Below are positions 5,450 to 12,088 of a DNA stretch of 15,125 nt, one piece after another (position 1 is the stretch's first letter; each line of letters opens with the position of its first letter). The stretch covers positions 235,973 to 251,097 of the forward strand of contig CP070804.1 in the NCBI GenBank assembly GCA_020343635.1. The letters are read 5' to 3'. Origin of the DNA: Candidatus Aenigmatarchaeota archaeon. Lineage in GTDB: Archaea > Aenigmatarchaeota > Aenigmatarchaeia > QMZP01 > JAFGSV01. A model generated the notes under the pieces. That model searched no databases and was not told the DNA's origin. It saw nothing but the letters and a program-made list of their open reading frames with translations. A program made the translations under genes and the position numbers.

Positions 5450-6247
5450 CTATCGAATGACCGTACCTTTGACGTTTTCACCAAGCAGTGCCTTCTTCAG
5501 GTCACCATCCCGCTTCCCGTTTATTACCTGGACGCTTGCGCCGTTCCTGACAAGCTCCAAGGCCTGTTCTATCTTGTGTATCATGCCTCCTGTAACATCA
5601 ATACCATCGGAATCCAGCAGATGCTTTCTCATTTCCGGGAATGACTTCAGTGTGATTTCAGGTATGTGCTTGGCAGAGGAGTCCTTCCCCGGATCTGATG
5701 TGAACACACCATCGGTCTTCCCGCACATTATAACCCTTTTCGGCCTTAAACGTGTGGATAGGAACCTGAACAACTCCTCTGTCGAAAGTATGCAGCACCC
5801 TTTCTTTGTGTCTATTCCAACGTCACCATAGACAACAGGCAGCATCCCATAGTCCAGCAACTTCTCAATAGGTTTCGTGTACCACTCGACTATCCTTCCA
5901 TCATTTGAGAGAGATGCAGCAGATGGCTGTACCGACATGGCGTTCTCGCCTGCCTCTATCAGCTCCCCGACTACTATCCTGTGGAGCCTTGCAGCAGCGT
6001 CCTGTACCAGTGCCATTCCCTTGTAGCCTTCTTTGCCGGATATTCCCTTGTGCGTACTGTACTCCTTTGCAGGCTTGTGTGGATAGGACCCGCCACCATG
6101 ACCAACCAAGAGCTTTATACCCTTCTCCACGCGGGCCTCGTGTATCTCACCGGCAAGCCTTCTGATTACATCCTTCCTCTCTGTGAAGGGCTTTGACTTA
6201 TCAGTTATCAGGGAGCCACCAATCTTCACCAAGATTAGATCTTTCAT
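5450..6247 (-). CDS. Isopentenyl phosphate kinase
   Basis: This 265-residue amino-acid-kinase-fold enzyme phosphorylates isopentenyl phosphate to isopentenyl diphosphate with ATP, the step that follows decarboxylation in the archaeal mevalonate pathway. Visible motifs are VKIGGSLIT (7-15), with the ATP-phosphate lysine K8; GHGGGSYPHKPAKEY (49-63), whose H57 matches the histidine that defines isopentenyl phosphate kinases; PVVYGDVGID (137-146); and DVTGGMIHKI (217-226). The catalytic histidine separates it from acetylglutamate and glutamate 5-kinases. The ATG at 6247 lies 26 bp after a TATA box, so the mRNA is probably leaderless. The isomerase follows in the same operon. The UbiD decarboxylase that supplies its substrate lies a few genes away on the same strand. 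Confidence 0.94.
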   Translation of the reverse strand: MKDLILVKIGGSLITDKSKPFTERKDVIRRLAGEIHEARVEKGIKLLVGHGGGSYPHKPAKEYSTHKGISGKEGYKGMALVQDAAARLHRIVVGELIEAGENAMSVQPSAASLSNDGRIVEWYTKPIEKLLDYGMLPVVYGDVGIDTKKGCCILSTEELFRFLSTRLRPKRVIMCGKTDGVFTSDPGKDSSAKHIPEITLKSFPEMRKHLLDSDGIDVTGGMIHKIEQALELVRNGASVQVINGKRDGDLKKALLGENVKGTVIR

Positions 6248-6266
6248 TCCATATTCTTAGTGCAGC

Positions 6267-6276
6267 GTTTTTAAGT
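6267..6276 (-). promoter_or_regulatory. TATA box for the isopentenyl phosphate kinase operon
   Basis: On the minus strand it reads acttaaaaac, centred 25-26 bp ahead of the ATG at 6247. The predicted transcript is leaderless. Confidence 0.55.
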
Positions 6277-6286
6277 CTTTGGGAGC

Positions 6287-6296
6287 ATTCCGGAAT
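6287..6296. promoter_or_regulatory. Palindrome between divergent promoters (possible operator)
   Basis: attccggaat is a perfect 10-bp palindrome. It sits between the kinase TATA box (6267-6276, minus) and the ahcY TATA box (6300-6307, plus), at a place where a regulator could touch both promoters. A short palindrome can also arise by chance. Confidence 0.3.
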
Positions 6297-6299
6297 AGA

Positions 6300-6307
6300 T
6301 ATAAATA
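6300..6307 (+). promoter_or_regulatory. TATA box for ahcY
   Basis: tataaata predicts transcription from about 6330. This leaves a leader of about 13 bases with a ggtg ribosome-binding site (6334-6337) five bases ahead of the ATG at 6343. Confidence 0.6.
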
Positions 6308-6316
6308 CTCAACAAT

Positions 6317-6333
6317 GTGAATAAAGTGAATAA
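6317..6333 (+). repeat. Short direct repeat around the ahcY transcription start
   Basis: gtgaataa occurs at 6317-6324 and again at 6326-6333, one base apart. It covers the predicted start of transcription, where an archaeal repressor could bind. The significance is uncertain. Confidence 0.4.
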
Positions 6334-6342
6334 GGTGCCTTT

Positions 6343-7608
6343 ATGGACAAGGGGAAAAGCTACGAAGTGAAGGACATCAGCCTCGCTGAACTCGGAAAGA
6401 TGAAGGTTGAGATGGCCGAGATGGAGATGGGCGCCCTGCTGAAGATAAGGGAGCGCTTCAGGAAGGAGAAACCGTTCAAGGGCATAACCATCGGACTTGC
6501 TCTTCATGTTACGAAGGAGACGGGTGTTCTGGTGAGGACTCTTGTGGCAGGAGGCGCCAAGGTCGCGATAACCGGATGCAATCCGCTTTCGACACAGGAT
6601 GATGTTGCTGCTGCCCTGGCCAAGGAGGGCGTCCACGTGTGGGCCTACAAGGGCGAGACCACCAAGGATTATTACAGGTACATAGGCTATGTCATAGACC
6701 AGAAGCCGAACATAACCATAGACGACGGCTGCGATCTCGTCTCGGAGATACACTCAAAGCGTCCGGAACTCATACCGAACATAATAGGCGGCTGCGAGGA
6801 GACCACGACGGGCATCATCCGTCTGAAGGCGATGGTGAGGGACAACGCACTGAAGTATCCGATAATCGCGGTCAATGACAACAAAACGAAGCATTTGCTG
6901 GACAACTACCTCGGAACGGGTGAATCTACCTGGGATGGCATAAAGCGCGGTACGAATGTCCTCGTCGCAGGCAAGACCGTTGTTGTGGCCGGCTATGGAA
7001 GTTGCGGGAAGGGTGTCGCACTCAGAGCCAAGGGCATGGGCGGCAAGGTCATCGTCACTGAAGTGGATCCATTCAGGGCGTTGCAGGCGTTCTACGACGG
7101 CTATCAGGTCATGCCCATGGATGAGGCAGTTCGCAAGGGGGATATATTCATAACGCTTACAGGCAACAAGCATGTGATAAAGACCAAGCACATGGAGAAG
7201 ATGCGCGACGGTGCAATAGTCTGCAATTCAGGCCACTTCGACATTGAAATTGATTATGCAGGTCTCAAGAAGATTTCAAAAAGCGTGAAGGAAGTAAGGC
7301 CGCTCGTCGAGGAGTTCACCCTTAGGAACGGCAAGAGGATAATATTCCTTGCCCAGGGAAGGCTTGTGAACCTTGCCCTGGCTGAAGGTCATCCCAGCAC
7401 CGTGATGGATACCTCATTCTGCGGGCAGTCTCTGGCATGCGAATACCTGGTAAAGAACAGGGGCAAGCTCAGGCCGGGGGTCATAGAGCTTCCGGAGAGC
7501 ATAGACCATGAAATATCTCTGCTGAAGCTCGCGACGTACGGTGTGAAGATAGACAAGATGGAACCCGAGCAGATCAAGTATGTCAACAGCTGGCAGGAGG
7601 GGACCTAA
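6343..7608 (+). CDS. ahcY: S-adenosylhomocysteine hydrolase (adenosylhomocysteinase)
   Basis: This NAD-dependent enzyme splits S-adenosylhomocysteine, the by-product of methyl transfer, into adenosine and homocysteine. The 421-residue chain shows LHVTKET (54-60) with the catalytic-site H55, DDGCDLV (127-133), GGCEETTTGI (149-158) and NDNKTKHLLDN (178-188). The NAD-binding GYGSCGKG lies at 217-224, followed by NSGHFDIEID (295-304) and LAEGHPSTVMD (346-356). The C-terminus ends at YVNSWQEGT without the KPDHYRY tail of bacterial and eukaryotic enzymes, as in other archaea. It has a good ribosome-binding site and TATA box. It is the only plus-strand gene inside the isoprenoid block and overlaps the 3' end of ubiX by four bases. 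Some archaeal homologues act on S-inosylhomocysteine; the sequence alone does not decide. Confidence 0.96.
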   Translation: MDKGKSYEVKDISLAELGKMKVEMAEMEMGALLKIRERFRKEKPFKGITIGLALHVTKETGVLVRTLVAGGAKVAITGCNPLSTQDDVAAALAKEGVHVWAYKGETTKDYYRYIGYVIDQKPNITIDDGCDLVSEIHSKRPELIPNIIGGCEETTTGIIRLKAMVRDNALKYPIIAVNDNKTKHLLDNYLGTGESTWDGIKRGTNVLVAGKTVVVAGYGSCGKGVALRAKGMGGKVIVTEVDPFRALQAFYDGYQVMPMDEAVRKGDIFITLTGNKHVIKTKHMEKMRDGAIVCNSGHFDIEIDYAGLKKISKSVKEVRPLVEEFTLRNGKRIIFLAQGRLVNLALAEGHPSTVMDTSFCGQSLACEYLVKNRGKLRPGVIELPESIDHEISLLKLATYGVKIDKMEPEQIKYVNSWQEGT

Positions 7609-8159
7609 TTCCATCTCTTGTAACCCGTGTCTATTCCCAGATGATCGAGCGCCTTTCCAACCACGTGCTTAACCATGTCTTCTATTGTCTTTGGTTTCGA
7701 GTAGAAAGTCAACACTGGCGGTATCACTACAGCGCCTGCGGTCGTGACGGTCTTCATGTTCTTTATGTGTATGTAGCTGAGCGGCATCTCCCTTGTCAAA
7801 AGGATGAGCTTCCGCCTTTCCTTCAGCACGACATCGGCTGCCCTGAGCAGCAGGTTGTCTGTATACCCTGAAGCTATGCCCGCGAGGGTTTTCATGGAGC
7901 ATGGCGCAATCAGCATACCATCGGTCTTGAATGAGCCTGAGGAAATGGGGGCAAAAAGATCGTCTATTTTGTAGACCTTCGTCGCTAATTTCTCGACATC
8001 TTTAACCTTGTAATCGGTCTCATCCTCTAGTATATCCTTTCCCGCTTTCGTAATGATCAGGTGCGTCTCTGCGCCTGCCTTCTTCAGCTCCTCGAGGGCA
8101 CGTACCCCGAGTATCGTTGCTGAGCTTCCCGTAATACCGACAATGACCTTCTTGGACAT
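7605..8159 (-). CDS. ubiX: UbiX family flavin prenyltransferase
   Basis: This enzyme joins a dimethylallyl group to reduced FMN to make prenylated FMN, the cofactor of UbiD decarboxylases. The 184-residue protein shows the flavin-binding GITGSSATILGVR (8-20), SSGSFKTDGMLIAPCSMKT (73-91, with the conserved APCS), and LTREMPLSYIHIKNM (121-135), followed by TTAGAVVIPP (139-148). These are the signatures of UbiX rather than of other flavoprotein decarboxylases. It follows the small aconitase-X subunit by 33 bases on the same strand and also has a TATA box 25 bp ahead of its ATG, so it may be read both with and apart from the upstream genes. Its place beside ubiD argues that its product serves that decarboxylase. 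The 3' end overlaps ahcY by four bases. Confidence 0.95.
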   Translation of the reverse strand: MSKKVIVGITGSSATILGVRALEELKKAGAETHLIITKAGKDILEDETDYKVKDVEKLATKVYKIDDLFAPISSGSFKTDGMLIAPCSMKTLAGIASGYTDNLLLRAADVVLKERRKLILLTREMPLSYIHIKNMKTVTTAGAVVIPPVLTFYSKPKTIEDMVKHVVGKALDHLGIDTGYKRWN

Positions 8160-8179
8160 AAAAACCGCTTCCCTTCAGA

Positions 8180-8188
8180 ATTTAAATA
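8180..8188 (-). promoter_or_regulatory. TATA box for ubiX
   Basis: tatttaaat on the minus strand is centred about 25 bp ahead of the ATG at 8159, in the 33-base gap after the small aconitase-X gene. It suggests a second, leaderless start inside the operon. Confidence 0.5.
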
Positions 8189-8192
8189 CATT

Positions 8193-8582
8193 TCAGGCAA
8201 TCTCGACCTTTCCGCTGTCGCCGTCAACCTTGACCTTGTCACCGGTCTTGATCTTGTTAATGTCAATTTGGTCTACGCACGGTATCTCTGATATGATCGC
8301 ACCCACAGCTATGATCGTCTCTATCTCGTGATTGACTATTGCCAAAGGCGCTGTCCCGCGCTTTTTCATGTCGTATATCGTGTAAGATCCCACTGTGCTG
8401 CCTTTACCGGTTGGAAAAACAAGGATCTTGCCTGTGACGCACTGCCCTTCAAGTGGGTGCCCCTTCTCTACGACCTTTCCTGTCTCGGGCTCCACGCCGC
8501 CGTAGAATGAAATACCATCACTTGAAACCAGCGCCTCTCCTTCTGCCCTGCCCTTCATAACCTTTCTGCCCTTTAATATCAT
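8193..8582 (-). CDS. Aconitase X small (swivel) subunit; phosphomevalonate dehydratase small subunit
   Basis: This 129-residue protein is the separate swivel domain of the aconitase-X family (old name DUF126). Together with the large subunit it should remove water from mevalonate 5-phosphate to give trans-anhydromevalonate 5-phosphate, as shown for the Aeropyrum enzyme. Visible features are LKGRKVMKGRAEGEALV (3-19), the motif FPTGKGSTVGSYTIYDM (56-72), in which the GKGST serine (S62) is the expected active-site residue, and IPCVDQID (100-107). Its ATG overlaps the stop codon of the large subunit (ATGA), the usual sign of coupled translation of two subunits. Other AcnX enzymes act on hydroxyproline derivatives, but the mevalonate-pathway genes on both sides make this assignment strong. 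Confidence 0.93.
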   Translation of the reverse strand: MILKGRKVMKGRAEGEALVSSDGISFYGGVEPETGKVVEKGHPLEGQCVTGKILVFPTGKGSTVGSYTIYDMKKRGTAPLAIVNHEIETIIAVGAIISEIPCVDQIDINKIKTGDKVKVDGDSGKVEIA

Positions 8583-9754
8583 CTAGTCGCCTCCTTCACG
8601 AGCTCGGGTATCTCCTTGAAGACTATGTTGAATTTGTTCTTTCCCCTAGCGTAAAAGCATCCTTTCGCGGAATCTGTGGCAAGGCACTTGAACCTTCCCT
8701 TGATCGGCGCGACCACCATGCACGTGTCGCAGGCCATCTTGGCGCCCGACTTTTCAATAATCTTCGTGTAGCCCATCTGGTCGGCTATCTTCTTGATGGG
8801 TCTCGCAACGCATACCCACATCTCCTTCTTGACCTTCTTCCCTTCGAGCATCTTCGCTATTTCCTCAACCTCCTTGAGGCTCAGGTGCGGACAGCCGATA
8901 GCATAGATGTCAGGATCGACACCGCCATCGTTCAGCTCCCTCTTGGCTGCGTCTATTTCTTTCTGAGAAACTGCAACGGATTCCTTTGGCACCCTGGTCT
9001 TGTTTGGAGTGATTCCCTCCATGTGGAACAGCGCTGTCCCCCCGTATGTCGCAATAGAGGCACAGAAGCTCTTCAGCTGCTCTATGCTCGCCTTCTTCAC
9101 ACCTCTGATCAGCGCGACCTTCTTGCCTATATTCTTTCCTATGACATATCCCAGTGCTCCGAAATCCGTGATCGTATCCATCTTCGCATTGACATTGACT
9201 ATTACCTTCGCCTGCCTGTTCTCCTCGAGATGCGTCCCGAACTCGGGGGTCTTTCCTGTGAGCGCAGATGCAAGCGCACTTGGGCCACCTTCCCTGTTCG
9301 TCTTCAGCCCGAGTACAGAATTGGCATAGCATACGGCAGAGCTCTCGCTCCAGGCGACATGCTCGCCGAAATGAGGGGTGTTGCCTATGAAGTAAGGCGT
9401 GCATGTGCAGGTGGTCACCACGCCCATCTTCTTGAAGGCCTCTATGACCTTTATCTGCTTCTCGGCGAAATCCTCAGGAATGCCCAGAGCCTTCCAGTTC
9501 TCCATGTCCATCCCTGCGGGGTTGAGAGTAGTCAAAACGCGCACCTTTCCGTCAAGGGCAAGGTCCCCCAGATAGCTCAAGCCTGCCTCGCCAAGGTTGT
9601 GATAGGAAACGCCCGCGATCTGCACGCTCGAAACATCAATAAGCCTTCTAGCGTCGAATATCTCTCCCAGTGAAACGAGAATATCCATGCTGCTCTTCAC
9701 AGCGTTCCCGTGCTTCCCTTCCAGCATCTCCTGCTCTTCTTTGGTAAGCTTCAT
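8579..9754 (-). CDS. Aconitase X large (catalytic) subunit; phosphomevalonate dehydratase large subunit
   Basis: This 391-residue protein is the iron-sulfur catalytic subunit of archaeal aconitase X (old name DUF521). Key regions are SSVQIAGVSYHNLGEAG (42-58), TTCTCTPYFIG (114-124), HVAWSESSAVCYANSVLG (132-149) and NREGGPSALASALTGKTP (153-170). Further on are YAIGCPHLSLKEVE (284-297) and KMACDTCMVV (339-348). Cysteines C116, C118, C288, C342 and C345 include the likely cluster ligands. The gene starts 24 bases after the UbiD stop, with a weak aaggt ribosome-binding site. A TATA-like ttaatttaag lies at the junction, though its spacing to the ATG is slightly short. It precedes the small subunit with a four-base overlap. 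Context and family fit mevalonate 5-phosphate as substrate. Confidence 0.94.
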   Translation of the reverse strand: MKLTKEEQEMLEGKHGNAVKSSMDILVSLGEIFDARRLIDVSSVQIAGVSYHNLGEAGLSYLGDLALDGKVRVLTTLNPAGMDMENWKALGIPEDFAEKQIKVIEAFKKMGVVTTCTCTPYFIGNTPHFGEHVAWSESSAVCYANSVLGLKTNREGGPSALASALTGKTPEFGTHLEENRQAKVIVNVNAKMDTITDFGALGYVIGKNIGKKVALIRGVKKASIEQLKSFCASIATYGGTALFHMEGITPNKTRVPKESVAVSQKEIDAAKRELNDGGVDPDIYAIGCPHLSLKEVEEIAKMLEGKKVKKEMWVCVARPIKKIADQMGYTKIIEKSGAKMACDTCMVVAPIKGRFKCLATDSAKGCFYARGKNKFNIVFKEIPELVKEATR

Positions 9755-9778
9755 AGTGTCTACCTTGTTTTTCTTAAA

Positions 9779-11077
9779 TTAAAACTTGTCAATGTCAACC
9801 TTGGGAAATTCCGCCTTCTCGAAGTTCTTCCTTTCTTTCCCTATAGGCGCGGTGAGATCGAAGCCGACTTTTGTGGTTTCCTTGGTCATCGGGTTGGCGC
9901 TCGGGTCGAGTGAAGAACCCTTCTCGCCTTCTTTGATTACCATGTCCTTGTTGCCCTGGAACCTCGTTGACATAGCCCACTCAACTTGCAGCGGATCGTT
10001 GATGTCTATGTCGTGGTCTACTATGAACACGTGTTTCATGGACTTGTGCCCCTGGAAAGCTGCCTGAATGGCCTTCTTGCCGTCATCATCGTGCTTCTTC
10101 TCTATCTGGACTATCCCGTGAAGCCATGAACAACCGCCAGGATTGACGCTCACGTCAAGAGATTTCACGCCTGCATCGTTGACATGCTTGAATATCGTCG
10201 GCTCCCTCGGCATTCCCATCAGTATCCTGTGCTCAAGCTTTCCTGGAAGCAGTGCATGCCATAACGGGTCTTTCCTGTGGGTTATCTTGGTCACCTCGAA
10301 TATGGGCTCCTGCCTGACGATGTCATAGGTCTCGGTAAGATCCACGAATGGCCCTTCATCTGCTTTTTCGGCCAGTATCCTGCCCTCGAGAACGAACTCC
10401 GTGTCAGCGGGTATCATGAGGTCTGTCGTCTTCGCCTTCACCAGCTTGAGAGGCTCCAGCGCATTCGCTATTTCGACCTCGTCTTGGTCGGCAGAAACCG
10501 ATGTAGCTGCGCCGAGAAGCACGTTCGGTGAGCAGCCAACGCACATAACAGCGTCAATGGTGCCTCCACCCTCTTTGAGCGCATTATCGAAGTCCCTGCT
10601 TGGCACAACCCTTATCGTGAACCTGTTCTTTCCTATCTGCATGGCCCTGTGAAAATCGAGGTTCTGCACTCCATTACTTTTCTTTATCACGAACACGCCT
10701 GAGCTGACGTAGTTGCCGCCGTCCTTTGAGCAGTGGAAAAGTATGGGAAGCTTGTCTAGGTCGACCTCGGGCATCTCCACTTCCTGGCAAGGCGCATCTT
10801 TAACAATTTCAGGCTTTTTGGGATTGGACATGGCGTTCATCATCTTCGGAACGAGCTCGTTCGGCTTTATCCCGAAATAGTTGGCGAATGCCTCCTTTGA
10901 TATGCAGAGGTTGCCTGCTATCCTGAAATCATTATCCTTGACTTTTTCGAAAAGTACAGACTTATCTCCAAGTTCCACCAGTATTGCAGAAACCTCCAGC
11001 TTCTTGGAAACCTGTTTAGAAATTCTGACCAGATTCCCGCTCTTCGCAGCGCTCTCAACAAATTCCCTGAAGCTCAT
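9779..11077 (-). CDS. UbiD family decarboxylase; anhydromevalonate phosphate decarboxylase
   Basis: This prenyl-FMN- and metal-dependent decarboxylase should turn trans-anhydromevalonate 5-phosphate into isopentenyl phosphate, the defining step of the archaeal mevalonate pathway. The 432-residue chain is typical of UbiD. It shows GVQNLDFHRAM (136-146), RFTIRVVPSRDFD (152-164), LEGRILAEKADEGPFVD (230-246), with acidic residues placed as in the UbiD Glu-Arg-Glu catalytic set, IMGMPREPTIF (286-296), VNPGGCSWLHGIV (311-323) and VDHDIDINDPLQVEWAMSTR (353-372). It starts with a gatgat ribosome-binding sequence three bases ahead of the ATG and ends 24 bases before the dehydratase gene. Quinone-pathway and aromatic UbiD enzymes are alternatives, but no such pathway genes are present and the neighbours all act on mevalonate derivatives. 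Confidence 0.93.
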   Translation of the reverse strand: MSFREFVESAAKSGNLVRISKQVSKKLEVSAILVELGDKSVLFEKVKDNDFRIAGNLCISKEAFANYFGIKPNELVPKMMNAMSNPKKPEIVKDAPCQEVEMPEVDLDKLPILFHCSKDGGNYVSSGVFVIKKSNGVQNLDFHRAMQIGKNRFTIRVVPSRDFDNALKEGGGTIDAVMCVGCSPNVLLGAATSVSADQDEVEIANALEPLKLVKAKTTDLMIPADTEFVLEGRILAEKADEGPFVDLTETYDIVRQEPIFEVTKITHRKDPLWHALLPGKLEHRILMGMPREPTIFKHVNDAGVKSLDVSVNPGGCSWLHGIVQIEKKHDDDGKKAIQAAFQGHKSMKHVFIVDHDIDINDPLQVEWAMSTRFQGNKDMVIKEGEKGSSLDPSANPMTKETTKVGFDLTAPIGKERKNFEKAEFPKVDIDKF

Positions 11078-11116
11078 TATATCATCTCTGAACCGATTTT
11101 ATGGTAATAATATGGA

Positions 11117-11130
11117 GAAAGTATTAAAAA
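11117..11130 (-). promoter_or_regulatory. TATA-like element upstream of the UbiD gene
   Basis: tttttaatac on the minus strand predicts transcription from about 11099. This gives a leader of about 20 bases with the Shine-Dalgarno-like gagatgat ahead of the ATG at 11077. It lies in the 64-base gap after mevalonate kinase, so UbiD, AcnX and UbiX may form their own transcript. Confidence 0.45.
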
Positions 11131-11141
11131 GTTCTGATTTT

Positions 11142-12083
11142 TCAATAACCAATCGTCGTCTTCATCGTTTTGTAGCCTTTCGCTTCTATGGCTTTTGCTA
11201 CCCTGTCCTGGATGTCTTTTCTTGGTGTCAGGAGTATGACGTATCCTCCCCTGCCTGTGCCTGTAATCTTGCCTGCTGTCGCGCCATTCTCCTTTGCCGC
11301 TGTTATGATCTCCTCTGCTTCCTTGCAGGAGACCGTGATTTCTCTGAGCAGCTCGTGGTTCCTGTCGATGAGTTGCGCCAGCCTATCAAAATCACCACCC
11401 TCCAATGCACTCCTAGCCTCATGGACGAACGCTTCATAGTCCCTGAAAATCCTTTCGTACTTCTCTGGTTCTGCTTCCTTGTTGCTCTTCACGTCCATTA
11501 CCACTTCTTTGGTGTCTTGGGAGATGCCTGTATTGGCAAGCACTATGTCTATGGGCTCCTTCAGATCGATATGCTCTATCGTATTCTCTCCACCTTCGAG
11601 GTTCTTGATGAACCATATGAGCCCGCCGAAGGTGGCGCAGGTGTTGTCTAGACCCGAGTGAGTTCCGACTGTACCCTTCTCTCCTTCGTATGATATCCTG
11701 TTGATCTGCTCGTCGTTCAGGTTAAGTTCGTAAAGATCGGAGAAGGCTCTCGCAATGGACGTCGCCATGGCGGCGCTTGCACCCACTCCGCTAGTGCAGT
11801 AGAGGTTGCCCGAGAGCGTGATTTTCACAGGGTTCTTCTCGACATCAATCCGCATGAAGTCCAGGATCATCTTCATAGACCTTTCCATCTCCCCCTTCTT
11901 TTTCTGCTTGTAGTCGGGAGTTGCAGGCCTGTTGTCAATGAGCTCGTACTTTTCAGCAGGCTCTATTTCCGCTATGGTCCGGTCACCTATTCCGGATGCT
12001 ATGCCGGGGAGACCGTAAACAACGAAATGCTCCCCGAAAAGTATGGTCTTGCCGAAGCCGGCGCCTGTGCCCTTGTCCTTCAT
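11142..12083 (-). CDS. mvk: Mevalonate kinase
   Basis: This GHMP-fold kinase phosphorylates mevalonate at the 5-position. The 313-residue chain has all three family motifs: GKTILFGEHFVVYG (11-24), the phosphate loop YCTSGVGASAAMATSI (95-110) and KITGTGRGGYVILL (272-285). It also has GTHSGLDNTCATFGG (140-154), with the catalytic aspartate D146. The GEHxVVYG start and the GxxSGLDN motif point to mevalonate kinase rather than phosphomevalonate kinase, diphosphomevalonate decarboxylase or homoserine kinase. Motif 3 has GTGRGG in place of the common GAGGGG. It begins five bases after the prenyl synthase stop, with agaggg in the end of that gene as ribosome-binding site, so the two are translated from one mRNA. 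Its product feeds the dehydratase encoded downstream. Confidence 0.95.
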   Translation of the reverse strand: MKDKGTGAGFGKTILFGEHFVVYGLPGIASGIGDRTIAEIEPAEKYELIDNRPATPDYKQKKKGEMERSMKMILDFMRIDVEKNPVKITLSGNLYCTSGVGASAAMATSIARAFSDLYELNLNDEQINRISYEGEKGTVGTHSGLDNTCATFGGLIWFIKNLEGGENTIEHIDLKEPIDIVLANTGISQDTKEVVMDVKSNKEAEPEKYERIFRDYEAFVHEARSALEGGDFDRLAQLIDRNHELLREITVSCKEAEEIITAAKENGATAGKITGTGRGGYVILLTPRKDIQDRVAKAIEAKGYKTMKTTIGY

Positions 12084-12088
12084 ATGAA

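Noticed and set aside
5416..5484. Longer N-terminus for the type II isomerase
   Set aside because: The frame back to 5484 overlaps the end of the kinase gene, and the family begins close to the RKxDH motif. ATG 5433 remains possible.
5186..5644. Plus-strand open frame of 152 codons
   Set aside because: It is antisense across the isomerase/kinase junction. No family signature and no promoter are seen.
6271..6753. Minus-strand open frame of 160 codons
   Set aside because: It covers the ahcY 5' end and the divergent promoters, which have strong evidence. No motif is seen.
8885..9673. Plus-strand open frame of 262 codons
   Set aside because: It lies wholly antisense to the aconitase-X large subunit, which has clear family motifs. 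The product is rich in Arg, Cys and Leu with no domain.
10881..11651. Plus-strand open frame of 256 codons
   Set aside because: It is antisense to the UbiD and mevalonate kinase genes and gives a low-complexity Ser/Phe/Leu product with no recognisable motif.
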